Positions 23,301 to 35,300 of a stretch of 64,000 nucleotides of DNA are shown here, piece after piece. The stretch is from Symbiodinium natans (lineage: Eukaryota; Sar; Dinophyceae; Suessiales; Symbiodiniaceae): NCBI GenBank assembly GCA_905221605.1, contig CAJNDS010002579.1, forward strand, positions 1 to 64,000, read 5' to 3'. Position numbers and translations under genes: made by a program. Each line of letters starts with the position of its first letter. The first letter of the stretch is position 1. Under the pieces are notes generated by a model, which saw only the letters and a program-made list of their open reading frames with translations, was not told the origin of the DNA and searched no databases.

Positions 23301-26300
23301 GTTTCAGGGTAGGGTTCAGGGTTTAGGTTTCGGGCTTAGGGTTTGGGTTTAGGGTTTAGGGTCTAATGTTTGGGGTTCAGGGTTTAAGCTTCAGGGTCTA
23401 GGGAACCCTAAGCCCCAGTGACACGAGGTTGTAGGATTCTGGTATGAAGTCAGGGTCGGGCCTTTGGGTTTAGGGCTTGCGCAGCGGAAGCCCCTCAAAA
23501 CACTGAACGCGTGAATCTGAACCCTGAACCCTAAACCCTAAAACCTAAACCCTAAACCCTAGACCCTAAACCCTAAACCCTAAACCCTAAACCCCTAAAC
23601 CCCTAAACCCCTAAACCCTAAACCCTAAACCCTAAACCCTAAACCCTAAACCCCAAACCCTAAACCCTAAACCCTAAACCCTAAACCAAGCTCGAATCCA
23701 AGGCGGATCATGCAGGACACCAACGCAGTGCCCAGCTGCAGGAACTTTCCGGACCTCGAGAGGCGGGTGTCAGGGGTTTGTCAAGGGTTCCGGGGTTAGG
23801 GTTTAGGAGTTCTGGTTTGTCTAAAACCCTAAACCCTAACACCTAAACCCTAACCCCTAAACCCTAAACCCTAAACCCTAAATCCGAAAACGGTTCAAGG
23901 GGGTTTCGCGCCAGGGGCTTCGGATTGTTCAGGGTTCATAATTGTTGTGGTGAGTGTCTGCAGGGTTCCTCGACCAAAGAACTACAAGTGGGGGTGCTGC
24001 CCTAAACCCTAAACCCTAAAACCCTCAGACCCTAAACCCTAAAACCCTAAACCCTTAGAACTCGTAAAACCCTACACCCTAAACCCTAACCCCAAATCCT
24101 AAACCCTAAACCCTCAATTTTGTGGGACCCAGGACCTGAACAAGTGAAGGCTCAAGCCCTTTAAAGCCCGAAGAAGCCTTGAAGGGCCTGGAGGAACCCA
24201 CCCCCAACCCCTACCTCGGGTTAAGGGTTAAGGGTTTAGGGTTTAGGGTTAAGGGTTTATGGTTTAGGGTTTAGGGTTTAGGGTTGAGGGGTACCAAATG
24301 AAGCCTAACGGGTTTACCAATTTTTGGGGGCTCACGTGGTTCCCAAGCTACCTCGCGCTACATATTTAGGGTTTAGGGTTTAGGATGGCTATTTTGGGGG
24401 GTTGTGTGCCGCATATTTAGGGGAGTTGTGACCTACCGTTTTGGAGGGTTTGGGAGTCACAGGTTTTCCCTAAGCCGTAGAAGGCTTCTCTGCTTGAACT
24501 TTCTTGGTGAGTTTTCACAGCTCAACCTCATCCCTAAACCGGACTTGTAAGGGTTTCTTATCAGGTTTTTGTGGGGGCTTTGTTAGGTTAATTTTAAACC
24601 TTGAGGAGGATGGTGACTTGAAATTTCACAAGTCGGACACTGCAATGCCCTTGAGTAAGGAATGTCCCTTGCTTTGGGGCTTAGGGTGTTCAAGGAAGAT
24701 CGTGTCCTCAACCCTTAACCCAAAACCCTAAACCCTAAACCCCAAACCCTAAACCCTGAACCCTAAACCCTGAACCCTAAACCCTAAACCCTAAACCCTA
24801 ACCCCTGAACCCTTGTGGGAAGGTCCCTTAACTAAGGGCCCCTGGGAACGCAGGTACTGGTCCAGCCTGTCGGTGGCTTGGCTGCGATCCCCAGGGCCGA
24901 CTTCCTAAAGGGCCATTGCCCTGGCTGAAAGAGGGTTTGGGGATGAACCCTCTAGCCCTAAACCCTAAACCCTAAACCCTAAACCCTAAACCCTAAACCC
25001 TAAACCCTAAACCCTAAACCCTAAACCCTAAACCCTAAACCCTAAACCCTAAACCCTAAACCCTAAGCCCTAAACCCTAAACCCTAAACCCTCTCTACCC
25101 TTATAGATTTAAAACCCTATTAACTTTTTGGTGCGTTTACCCCCCGTTGTTGAGCACTTTTTGGTGCAATCGGCACCGTTCTTGAGCCATTTTTGGTGCG
25201 TCGGCACCGTTCTTGAGCCTTTCTTGGTGCGTCGGCACCGTTCTTGAGCCTTTTTTTGTGCGTCGGCACCGTTCTTGAGCCTTTTTTGGTTCGTCGGCAC
25301 CGTTCTTGAGCACTTTTTGGTGCGTCGGCACTTCTTGAGCCTTTTTTGGTGCGTCGGCACCGTTCTGGAGCCATTTTTGGTGCGTCGGCACCGTTCTTGA
25401 GTGGAATTTAATATTCCTCAATATTATGGTTTTCTTTGGGTGGGTGGGTTTATTCCTTAGCCTGGAACCCCTAAGGACCAGGGAATGCTAGAACAGTGAC
25501 CCTCTAGACCCTACACCCTAAACCTTTTTTGCCCTAAACCCTAAACCCTAAACCCTAAACCCTAAACCCTAAACCCTAAACCCTAAACCCTAAACCCTAA
25601 ACCCTAAACCCTAAACCCTAAACCCTAAACCCTAAACCCTAAACCCTAAACCCTAAACCCTAAACCGGCCCAAGGAGAGTATGCTCACCCTCTTCTTCTG
25701 CATCTCCGGCGGGGTCGACTGGTCGGCTGCCATGCTTCCTCTGGGCGAGGCCCTTTTGTCCCCCAAGGTTAGGGTTTAGGGTTTCGGGTTTAGGGTTTCG
25801 GGCTTAGGGTTTCTGGTTTAGGGTTGAGGGTTTAGCCCATCCACAGCTAGCCGGGCATTGGGTTTAGGGTTTAGGGTTTAGGGTTTAGAGGGCCGCTACC
25901 CCCCTGCAGCCCCCCCCAAAAGGACTTCATGAAGCGTAGCTTATGTGTGGCAGCAGCAGGATAGGGATAGCATAGGACCCCGTGAATCCTGACACCAGAG
26001 CCGATGTGGATTTCCGGGTTTAGGGTTTAGGTCTTAGGAGTTTTTGAACCTATAAGCTGGAAACCTCAAACCGTGGTTTAGGGTTTAGGGCTTGGGGTAA
26101 CCGGGGGAAACCCTAAAACCCCGCAGAGTGTGTGTTTGCCGGGTAGGGCCTCAGGGATGTAGGGCCTCTCCCTTATGACAAGCTTAGGCCTTTTTAGGTC
26201 ATACCGGGGCAACTGAAGGCCATGAGCAATACCCAGACTCTACCGAACTCTAAGGTGACTCCTGAAAGGAACTCTAAACTTACCCCCAAACCCTAGAAAT

Positions 26301-29300
26301 CCGTCGACTCCCAGGCCCAAGACCAAAAAACCCTAAGCCTGAAATCCCAAACCCCAACCACTAGGCAGTGAGTGGGTAGTTCTCGAAATGAGGATCTCCA
26401 CAAGGTCGTTATTCTTAGGGTGCCATGCTGTATAAGGGGACCCCACCACCCAGAGAGACTCCAAAGGCCCCTTAATTAAAGAGTATCCCCTAAATCATAC
26501 TAGGGTTCCTGCTACAATCTACGGGACAGTCCTTACTTAGGGGTTTTGGAGTCTCTGGCCCTCAGCCCTAAACCCTAAACCCTAAACCCTAAACCCTAAA
26601 CCCTAAACCTCATGTCGAGAACTGCCCAATGTACTTTTGCCCCGCAGGTCTCGGCGCTGGCGGGGGCCACGCTCGTGCTGTGCCCTTCGTAGCCTGCAGG
26701 GTTCTACTTGGAGGTTCATGGTACTTGGGGTTTAGGGTTTAGGGTTTAGGGTTTAGGGTTTAGGAGTACTCATCAACCAATTATGAATGTACTCATAACC
26801 CACTTATGAGCCCCTTAAGTGCCCTAAAATGGTTAAAAGTGCAGCTACAAGTACAGTAATAATTGGTCAATAAGTACCATGAACCTCCAAGTAGGGGCCC
26901 TTGGAATCTTTCGCGCGTTCCCTAACAGGGGTTTAGGGTCTAGGGCGATCTTCCCTTATTGAATTCTCGACGATCCTGCTTGGGAATGATGATTTTCAGA
27001 GTTGGGGTTTGCAGGGTTTAGGCTTGTTTTTAGGCAGGGTTTAGGCTGCCACCCTTCAGCCACCTGGGGCAGAAATCTGCCATGAGAAGCCACGGCCGAG
27101 AGAGATGTGCCCAGCCAGGCTCGACTCGACCAAGCCCTCTCCCGCATCCCTCATCCCTGATCCCTCACTCAAGAAGCTTCCCTGAACCCTAAACCCGAAA
27201 CCCTAAACCCTAAACCCGAAACCCGAAACCCTAAACCTCAACAACCGCGAGTAGCTCGAGTAGCTCCCGCCCCTTAGCATACGGGCGCCGCCAGTGGCCG
27301 GATCAATTTCTTCTGAAATTTCCGGAGTGGCACCCATCTACAGCCCCAGCAGCAAGCGTAGTGCCCGAGTGACACTGCGGCGCCATCAAAAATGCACACC
27401 AACTGCAGCCCCATTGCGAGATGTAGGTCTAGCGGTGGAGACTAGGAAAGCGAGTGCAAAGGCATCTCACACTCCGTGGCAGCAAGCGGTATAGGGGCTT
27501 TTGCAAGTGCATGCAACAGTGCAGGATCCGATCCGACACCCTATACCCCCTGCCCCAACCCTGTTGCCCATTGAACGACCGGGCGAGCAAGGGCTGCGAA
27601 CCGGAGGCTGTCAAGAACAAGGCCTCTGTGCGTACTTGTGAAATGCAGGCACCAAGCTCTTCCCACGTCCGCTGGTGTCTTCACTGACGTTGCGGCGAGG
27701 ATGCTGCCGAACACATGGCAACCCTAAACCCCAAACCCGAAACCCTAAACCCCAAGCATCAAGCAGCAGACGGGTGCCTGTTTGTATTGGGGGTTTACGA
27801 AAAGAACGGGCCCTGAATGTGGACCCACCAATAGTAGGATTTCGCAACAACAAGGACCCCAATAAGGTACCCCCTAACTTCGGAAAACCCCTAATGGCTT
27901 GCGCCGCGTGGCTGTGCTTTAGGTGCTTAGTGGCACTGATGCCGTCGATAAACTCGGTCCACAGGTTGCCTGAACCTTACATACAGGACACAATCCCGAA
28001 CCCCACCCTTACAATATGGCCCCGAGACCGGAGAAAGCACGATGAGGGCCTTGGAGGCCCAAATGTTTCCGCCAACTTCATGTAGAACTCGGTTTGAAAA
28101 AATCCCGAGAATCTCAAAGACTCGCGGAGGTACATCATCATCACAGTCTTCGCTGTCATCAATGTGGTGACAGGCCCGCATGTCGTGAAGGAGTTGCCCT
28201 TACTGCAATATTGTTCCTGGGCGACCAAGGTGTTGGTCGGTCTCCCGGTAGTCCAACTGACCGTTTCCCAGGGATTCACCCGCTTTTTTTTGTTTCTTGT
28301 TTCTCTGTTTCGGCCTCATCGAAACCCTAAACCCTGCAAACCCTACCTAAACCCCTGAACCCTGAACCCTGAACCCTGAACCCTGAACCCTGAACCCTGA
28401 ACCCTGAACCCTGAACCCTGAACCCTGAATCCTTCCCCAAACCCTCAACCCTGCTTGCGCTTGGGAGCTAGATCTCGGGGTGTCGGGTTCAATCTTTAGA
28501 AGTTGGGGTCCAGGAGTTTAGGGTTTAGGGTTTAGGGTTTAGGGTTTGGGGTTTAGAGGGAAGTCCGTTCTTTGCCTTCAGCGGTTGGCTAGAAAGTCGT
28601 GTCTGGCGTGACCGGCCCTTGCGCTGGTGCGTTGGCAGCGTCCGCGTCGCTAAGCCCTAAGCCCTAAGCCCTAAGCCCTAAGCCCTAAGCCCTAAACCCT
28701 AAACCCCTAAACCCCTAAACCCTAAACCCTAAACCCTAAACCCTAAACCCTGAAGGTACATGAACCATTTTACGGTTCATGTGGTCCCCGAGGTTGATCA
28801 GCTGTTTTCACTCCCTGCGTTCTTCCGGACGGCGGGCAAGTCTTCTGTTGGGGTCGCTTTCTGACGGGCGATCGACATGCGATCCCTATACCCTAAACCC
28901 TAAGCCATAAACCCTAAACCCTAAACCCTAAATCAACGTCTCCCCCCCCCCCCCCCTGCTTGCTGCTTCACCGGCTTGGTTCTATGGCAGATAAACGTCA
29001 GCTTGGCAATTGGGCCATTTGCGTTGTCCCTGTGAGCGCAGCCCTTTGGCTGCGCTCACGTCCGGTCTTTCTTGCTTGTCCGCTCCATTGTCTTAGTAGC
29101 TGAGTGAGTAAGTACACTTAACCCTAAACCCTAAACCTAAACCCTAAACCCTAAACCCTAAACCCTAAACCCTAAACCCTAAACCCTGGGGATCTTCTAA
29201 TCCCCTACAGAACTGACAGTGTACACTTTTTTGGGGCCTGTGAACTCAGCAACTAAGTTGTCGATTTGGCTGGGGCAGCAAGGCTCAGATTCTGCAAGGT

Positions 29301-32300
29301 CCTTCCCTACTTAGGCCAAGGGTTTAGGGTTTAGGGTTTAGGGTTTAGGGTTCAGGGTTTAGGGTTTAGGGTTTGGGGTTTAGGGTTTAGGGTTTAGGGT
29401 TTAGGTTTAGGGCCAAGACCATGAATCACTAGCTTGGGCGATCATGTTGAGGTTGTTTGCGTGGCTGCCGTTGGCTTGCTGGTTGTTCTCAGTCCACGCG
29501 ATATGGGGGGTTTCCGAAAAAAGGGGTAATCTCGCAAGCTCCTTCCCGGAAGTCGCCGTCCTCGCGGGATTGCAGCATGACCTCACTACGTGCATGAACA
29601 GGATCCGTCAGGAGAGGGCGAGGTTCGACGCCAGCAGTGGGGGGAAAGAAGCCGAAGTTGCAGTACGTGAGCATCAAGGAGCTGATACTGCACACCGTGG
29701 GCTATCGAGTGTCACATCAGCTGCTGTTGCCACCTGCCCTCAAGGTCTGCGCGATGGCATCGAACCTCGTGCACGGTGCCGCTGTGGTGAACCTAAAAAC
29801 AAGGGAGATAAAGAAGGATTCGAAGACGGGCGCCGTTCCCGTGAAAGCTGACCTGGTCATCCTGTACACAGGGTCGCAGGACGAGTATCATTGGGGTTAT
29901 TATTATAAGACCTTAAACCCTAAACCCTAAACCCTAAACCCTAAACCCTAAACCTTAAACCCTAGGGGGGGGAGGGGGAGGCAGCTGGCACCGAAACAAG
30001 TATCCCAAAAAATGTGAATGTGTGTACATATCTATATATACATATATATATATATGTATACACCTATAGATATGTATAAGTATATGATTGGGATCGCCTT
30101 AGATTCTCTCTTTTTGCCCAAGCCCCGTGTGATTCGCTTGATTGTTTCGTTTTGGTGGTGACTTCAGCTTGTAGCTTTTACTAGCTGCCTTTTGAAGTAT
30201 ACTTGCCCTGTGCGCCCAGGGCAACAGGGCTGCCCTGTCCATTTGGGGGCTGCCGGCACCCGAAAAAGTTAGTTAGTTCCTAAGCCCTTTGCGGAGGCGT
30301 CTTCTGCAACACCGCCATCGAGAGCGCTGCGGCAGACAAGGACCTGGAGTAGCCAAGCCCAAGCCCCAAAGGCCCAAAGGGCCAAATCCCTCAGGCCCTT
30401 GCAGGGCTTTTCGGCTTTTTTAGGCTTGTTGGAGCTGTTTGGGTTTGGTGTCCATTCGTCTAGTGAAATCCCCCCAAACCCTGTCTTGTGTTGAGGAGTG
30501 AGAGCAAACAAACTCCTCGAAAGCAAGAATTTGGGTGTAGGATCTAGAGGTTAGGGTCTACAGGTTGAGGAAGAGCCTAAACCCTATACCCTAAACCCTA
30601 AACCCTAAACTCTTCACTCTAAGTTTTTGCTCGCTCGAGCTTCATAAGAGGCCTCAAGCTGTCGTCCCCTAAACCCTGCACCCCAAAAAAATCGACCCTA
30701 CACACAGACGGACAAAAACCCAATGAACTCCACAAAGGCCTAAACCCTCAACCCTCAACCCTAAACCCTCAACCCTCAACCCTAAACCCCAAACCCTAAA
30801 CCCTAAACCCTACACCCTGAACCCTGAACCCTGAACCCTAAACCCTATATCCTAAACCCTAAACCCTAAACCCTGAACCCTAAACCCCCCCCCCCCCCCC
30901 CCGTGTACCCCTCAAGGCCTACGCCCAGAGCGAAACTGCTCTAGGCGGAATCCCCCTAAGATTCTGAAAGCCTTTGACGGGGATTAGGATTCTACTTTCA
31001 GAAGCCAAACCCCCTTAACCCGCAAACCCTAAAGCCCTAACCCTAAACCCTAAACCCCAGTATACCCTATACCCTAAACCCTAAACATTAAACCCCTAAA
31101 CCCCTAAACCCCTAAGCCCAGTCTACCCTAACTCCCCGGATCCAAGCGCGGGTCAAAGAGAGCAAAGCTCCCGGGGTTTAGGGTTGAGGGTTTAGGGCTT
31201 AGGGCTTAGGGTTTCGGGATTACCTGCCGCGCTTGGGTTGTCGGGTTGGGGGGCTTCTTTCATGTCTTGTGCTACAGAGCCGAGTCGAGTCGCAGGGTTT
31301 GGGTTTCAGTTTCGTGGGTGGCTTCATGCCCGAAACCCTAAACCCTAAACCCTAAACCCTAAACCCTAAACCCTAAACCCTAAACCCTAAACCCTAAACC
31401 CTAAACCCTAAACCCTAAACCCTAAACCCTAAACCCTAAACCCTAAACCCTAACCCTAAACCCTAAACCCTAAACCCTAAACCCTAAACCCTGGCTTCAT
31501 GAGCTCGTCACGGCTCATCTTTCTGGTGTGCCCTAACACCCTTGCTAAGGTGCAGGGCGATCAGGGCTTAGGACTCCTCAACCCTGAACCCTGAACCCTG
31601 AGCCCTGAGCCCTGAACCCTGAACCCTAAACCCTGAACCCTAAACCCTAAACCCTAAACCCTAAACCTAAACCCTAAACCCTAAACCCTGAACCCTAAAC
31701 CCACAACCCCCCTAAGCTGCTTTCGTAAGATGGGCGAGAGGACATTGCCATCATGAAGCAGATGCAGAGACAGAAGGCCCAGGCCTGCAGCGACAAGAGT
31801 CAGTTTAGGGTTTAGGGTTTAGGGTTTAGGGTTTAGGGTTTAGGGTTTGGAGTTTAGGGTTTTAGGGTTTATTGTCTAAGGTTTAGGGTTAGGGTTTGGG
31901 GTTTGGGGTTTGGGGCTTGGGGGTTTGGGGGGGCGGGGGGGGGGGGGGTCTATGGGTCCAGGGTTTGTGGTTCGGGGTTTGGGGGTTTTTCAGTTTAGGG
32001 GGTTTAGGGTTTGGGGACATAGGGATTTCGGGTTTACGGGTTAAGGGGTTTGGGGATTTAGGGTTCAGTTTTGGGGCGTGCAGGGGGTCTAAACGTTTGC
32101 CCCTTCCTTGTTGCAAAGATCTCCTAACTGCAAGACCCTAAACCCTAAACCCTAAACCCTAAACCCTAAACCCTAAACCCTAAACCCTAAAACCCTAAAC
32201 CCTAAACCCTAATCCCGAAACCCTAAACCCTAAACCTAAACCCTAAACCCTTAACCCTTTTTCAGGGTTAAGGTTAGCCGCTTGACTCCCATACCGACCA

Positions 32301-35300
32301 AGACCAAAACTTCGATCCCTAAACCCCAAACCCCAAACCCCAAACCCTAAACCCTAAACCCCAAACCCCAAACCCCAAACCCTAAACCCTAAACCCTAAA
32401 CCCTAAACCCTAAACCCCCTAAAGCCCCTAAAGCCCCTAAACCCCAAACCGCAAACCCCTGAGCCCTGTGCCTCCCTTTTTTTGGGAGCCCCCAGAAGCC
32501 CTGGGGAGGTCGAGTCCTTGCGTGGGTTCTTCGAGACGATTCAGACCGTGGAGGGGAATGTCGGGAATCAGGTGGGACATTAGGGTTTAGGGTGTAGGGT
32601 TTAGGGTTTATCGCTAGTACTGTAGGACCCAGAGTAGGCCCTTGTTCCCTTTGCTTAAGTGTTCAGGTTTCCTCATAAGCACCTCCAAACGATTGCTGGC
32701 TTACTCGTGGGTCTAGACCTGGTACGCGTTTTAACTCCTGCAGCTTTTTTGTTGTGGGTTATACCGGCCTTTCATACTAAGTAAGGGGCAGACGCGATTG
32801 AGCAGCATGTAGAAAGTTTCAGGGAGGGGTCTACGCCTCTCCCAAGTCTGGTGCAGGGCTTTGGGCACTCCAAATGGGAACAAGCCCCACACCCTGATCC
32901 CTGATTTCATGTTGGCCCCTTGATCCCCGAATCTAAGCCCGAACCTCTCAACATACCTCATAGAACTCACATGCAAAGCACTGTCATGAAGCAGTGATCA
33001 GAACAGTTTTTACCTGCGATGGCGTTTAGGATCAACGCTTTTTCCTGCCGACTGCACGGCTCTCTCGTTTAGGGTTTCGGGTTTACATTGCTCGTTCTTG
33101 GTAGCCCAGTGGTACCCTTTTGCCCTTTCTGTCTGGGTTCAAATGTGGTGACTGGGCTAGCAAGCATTACAGCGAAACTGTCGGCAGATGGGGAAGCCCT
33201 ACAGATCCGGAACGCAGCGCTGGCAGTCTGGCAGCACACGTTGCACTGTCAGTTGTCACTGCATTGTGATCTTCCGTGCCCTGGTGTCGGCGTCGGGTAA
33301 AGGCAAGTGTGGGCAACCACAACCACAAAGCTGTCAGACCAGACGCCGAAACTGGTAGCAGCCAAGGTGACCGATTTTGTTCGAGAGGCCAGGCCCATAA
33401 TGATTCCAGCGAAGAACGCTGGCCCCAATCGCCAGTAAGCGGAAGGAGGGGGGACAGAGTTCCGGCAACAGGCCAGCTTGGGCCTGGCAGCTGCAGCGAC
33501 TCCCACGGCGGTGGCTGCAACCTTCATACTTCCGCAAGATGCGGTCCGAAGTGATTCCGGCTTGATTTTTCAGCAAGGGCTTTACCCAAAAGCCCCAAAC
33601 TCCTACTTGGAGGTTCATGGTACTTGTCTTAGCCAAGTATAACTGTACTTATAACCTACTTATAAGCCCCTGCCCTAGTACGGTTAAACGTACACTTACA
33701 AATACACTCATAATTGGATTGTAAGTACCATGAACCTCCAAGTATAGCCTAGAGGGCCAGCCCACGCTGCCTTGACCTGAGCTCAGATTGCTTGCGTTTT
33801 AGGCTTTAGGTTTTAGGTTCTAGGCTTTAGGTTTTAGGTTTTAGGTTTACGTTTTAGGCTTTAAGTTTTAGGTTTCAGGTTTTAGGGTTCAGGGTCTAGG
33901 GTTTAGGGTTTAGGGTTTAGGGTCGCTGTCTTGCCTGTGTTGTTTGGAGTTTAGAGTTTACGGGGTTTGTTAGGGTTTAGGATCATCGACCACGCCTTTG
34001 TGGCACCCACTTGGAGGATTGGGCTTAGTAAGCAGGAAGCAAGGCAGGGTTGTAAGTGCCCTGCAATATGGGATCCTAATTGGGGGTGGGGGGAGGGCTT
34101 ATCCCACACAAGAGCCCTACTCAAAGCTAGCTGGACTTGAGTAGTTCTCTGAATCAGGGTTCCTTTTTGGGCCCCCTACATAATGCGGCGCCCTCTTAAC
34201 AGGACCCCAAAAAAGGGACCCCCAATTGAGAGAACCACCCTAAACCCTAAACCCTAAACCCTAAACCCTAAACCCTAAACCCTAAACCCTAAACCCTAAA
34301 CCCTAAACCCTAAACCCTAAACCCTAAACCCTAAACCCTAAACCCTAAACCGTAAACCGTAAACCGTAAACCCCAAACCCTAAACCCTAAACCTCGCTGT
34401 CTACGCGAGTCTACACCGCCTGCACGAAAGCAGCCTCGAGTTGCCTTTGGATACCTGTTTTCATGAGGATTGAAACGACAGAATCCAATCTCCACGCTAA
34501 ACCCTAAACCCTAAATCCTAAATCCTAAATCCTAAACCCTAAACCCTAAACCCCAAACTGCCGAGAGCGCCGCTGTCCATTTTCATGGGGGTTCGAGGCT
34601 TCGACCGAGGTCCCCGACCGAGCGTCTTCACAGAACGGTGAGGGAGGGTAAAGCCTCCCGGTAGACGGGACGGCAGTGACTGGCTACGCTCAGACCAAGG
34701 GCGTAAGCCCTGTGTAATTAGGACCCCAAACCCCGCGCTGTTGATGTCGTTTTGGTTTTTTGGAGGGGTCTGGGGGGTACCCCCGGGGAGGGGGGGTTCC
34801 TGCACGATTTGCCCAAAAAGGGTTCTGGGGACCCCCGTAAGACCCCTCAGACCCCCCTAAACCCTAACCCTAAACCCTAAACCCTAAGCCCTAAACCCTC
34901 GTTGGGGTGACCCAATGGCCTTGTAGGTGAGCCTGCGCGACCTCAAGGCCGGGAGACCTTCGGGCTTTCGGGGGCTTTAGGCGGTAGGGTTTAGGGTTTA
35001 GGGTTTAGGGTTTAGGGTTTAGGGTTTAGGGTTTAGGGTTTAGGGTTTAGGGTTTAGGGTTTAGGGTTTAGGGTTTAGGGTTTAGGGTTTAGGGTTTAGG
35101 GTCAGAGGTAACCCTAAAGCCCTAGAACCCCAGGGGCTTACGGTTTAGGGTTTAGGGGGTTTGGGGGGGTTCAGGGTTTAGGGTTGAAGGTTGAGGGTTC
35201 AGGGTTTAGGGTTTAGGGTTAGGGGTAGCCCTAAAGCTCTGAAACCCCAAAGCCTGAAGCCCCCCCCAACATCCCTCAAAGCCCTAAAACTCCAAAACCC

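Noticed and set aside
25109-25421. Minus-strand frames of 83-94 codons
   Set aside because: They are the translation of a 31-bp tandem repeat in three frames, not a protein gene.
31889-32116. Proline-rich frames ending in NPKP
   Set aside because: These are translations of telomere-type repeats, as are many similar frames from 22 to 60 kb.
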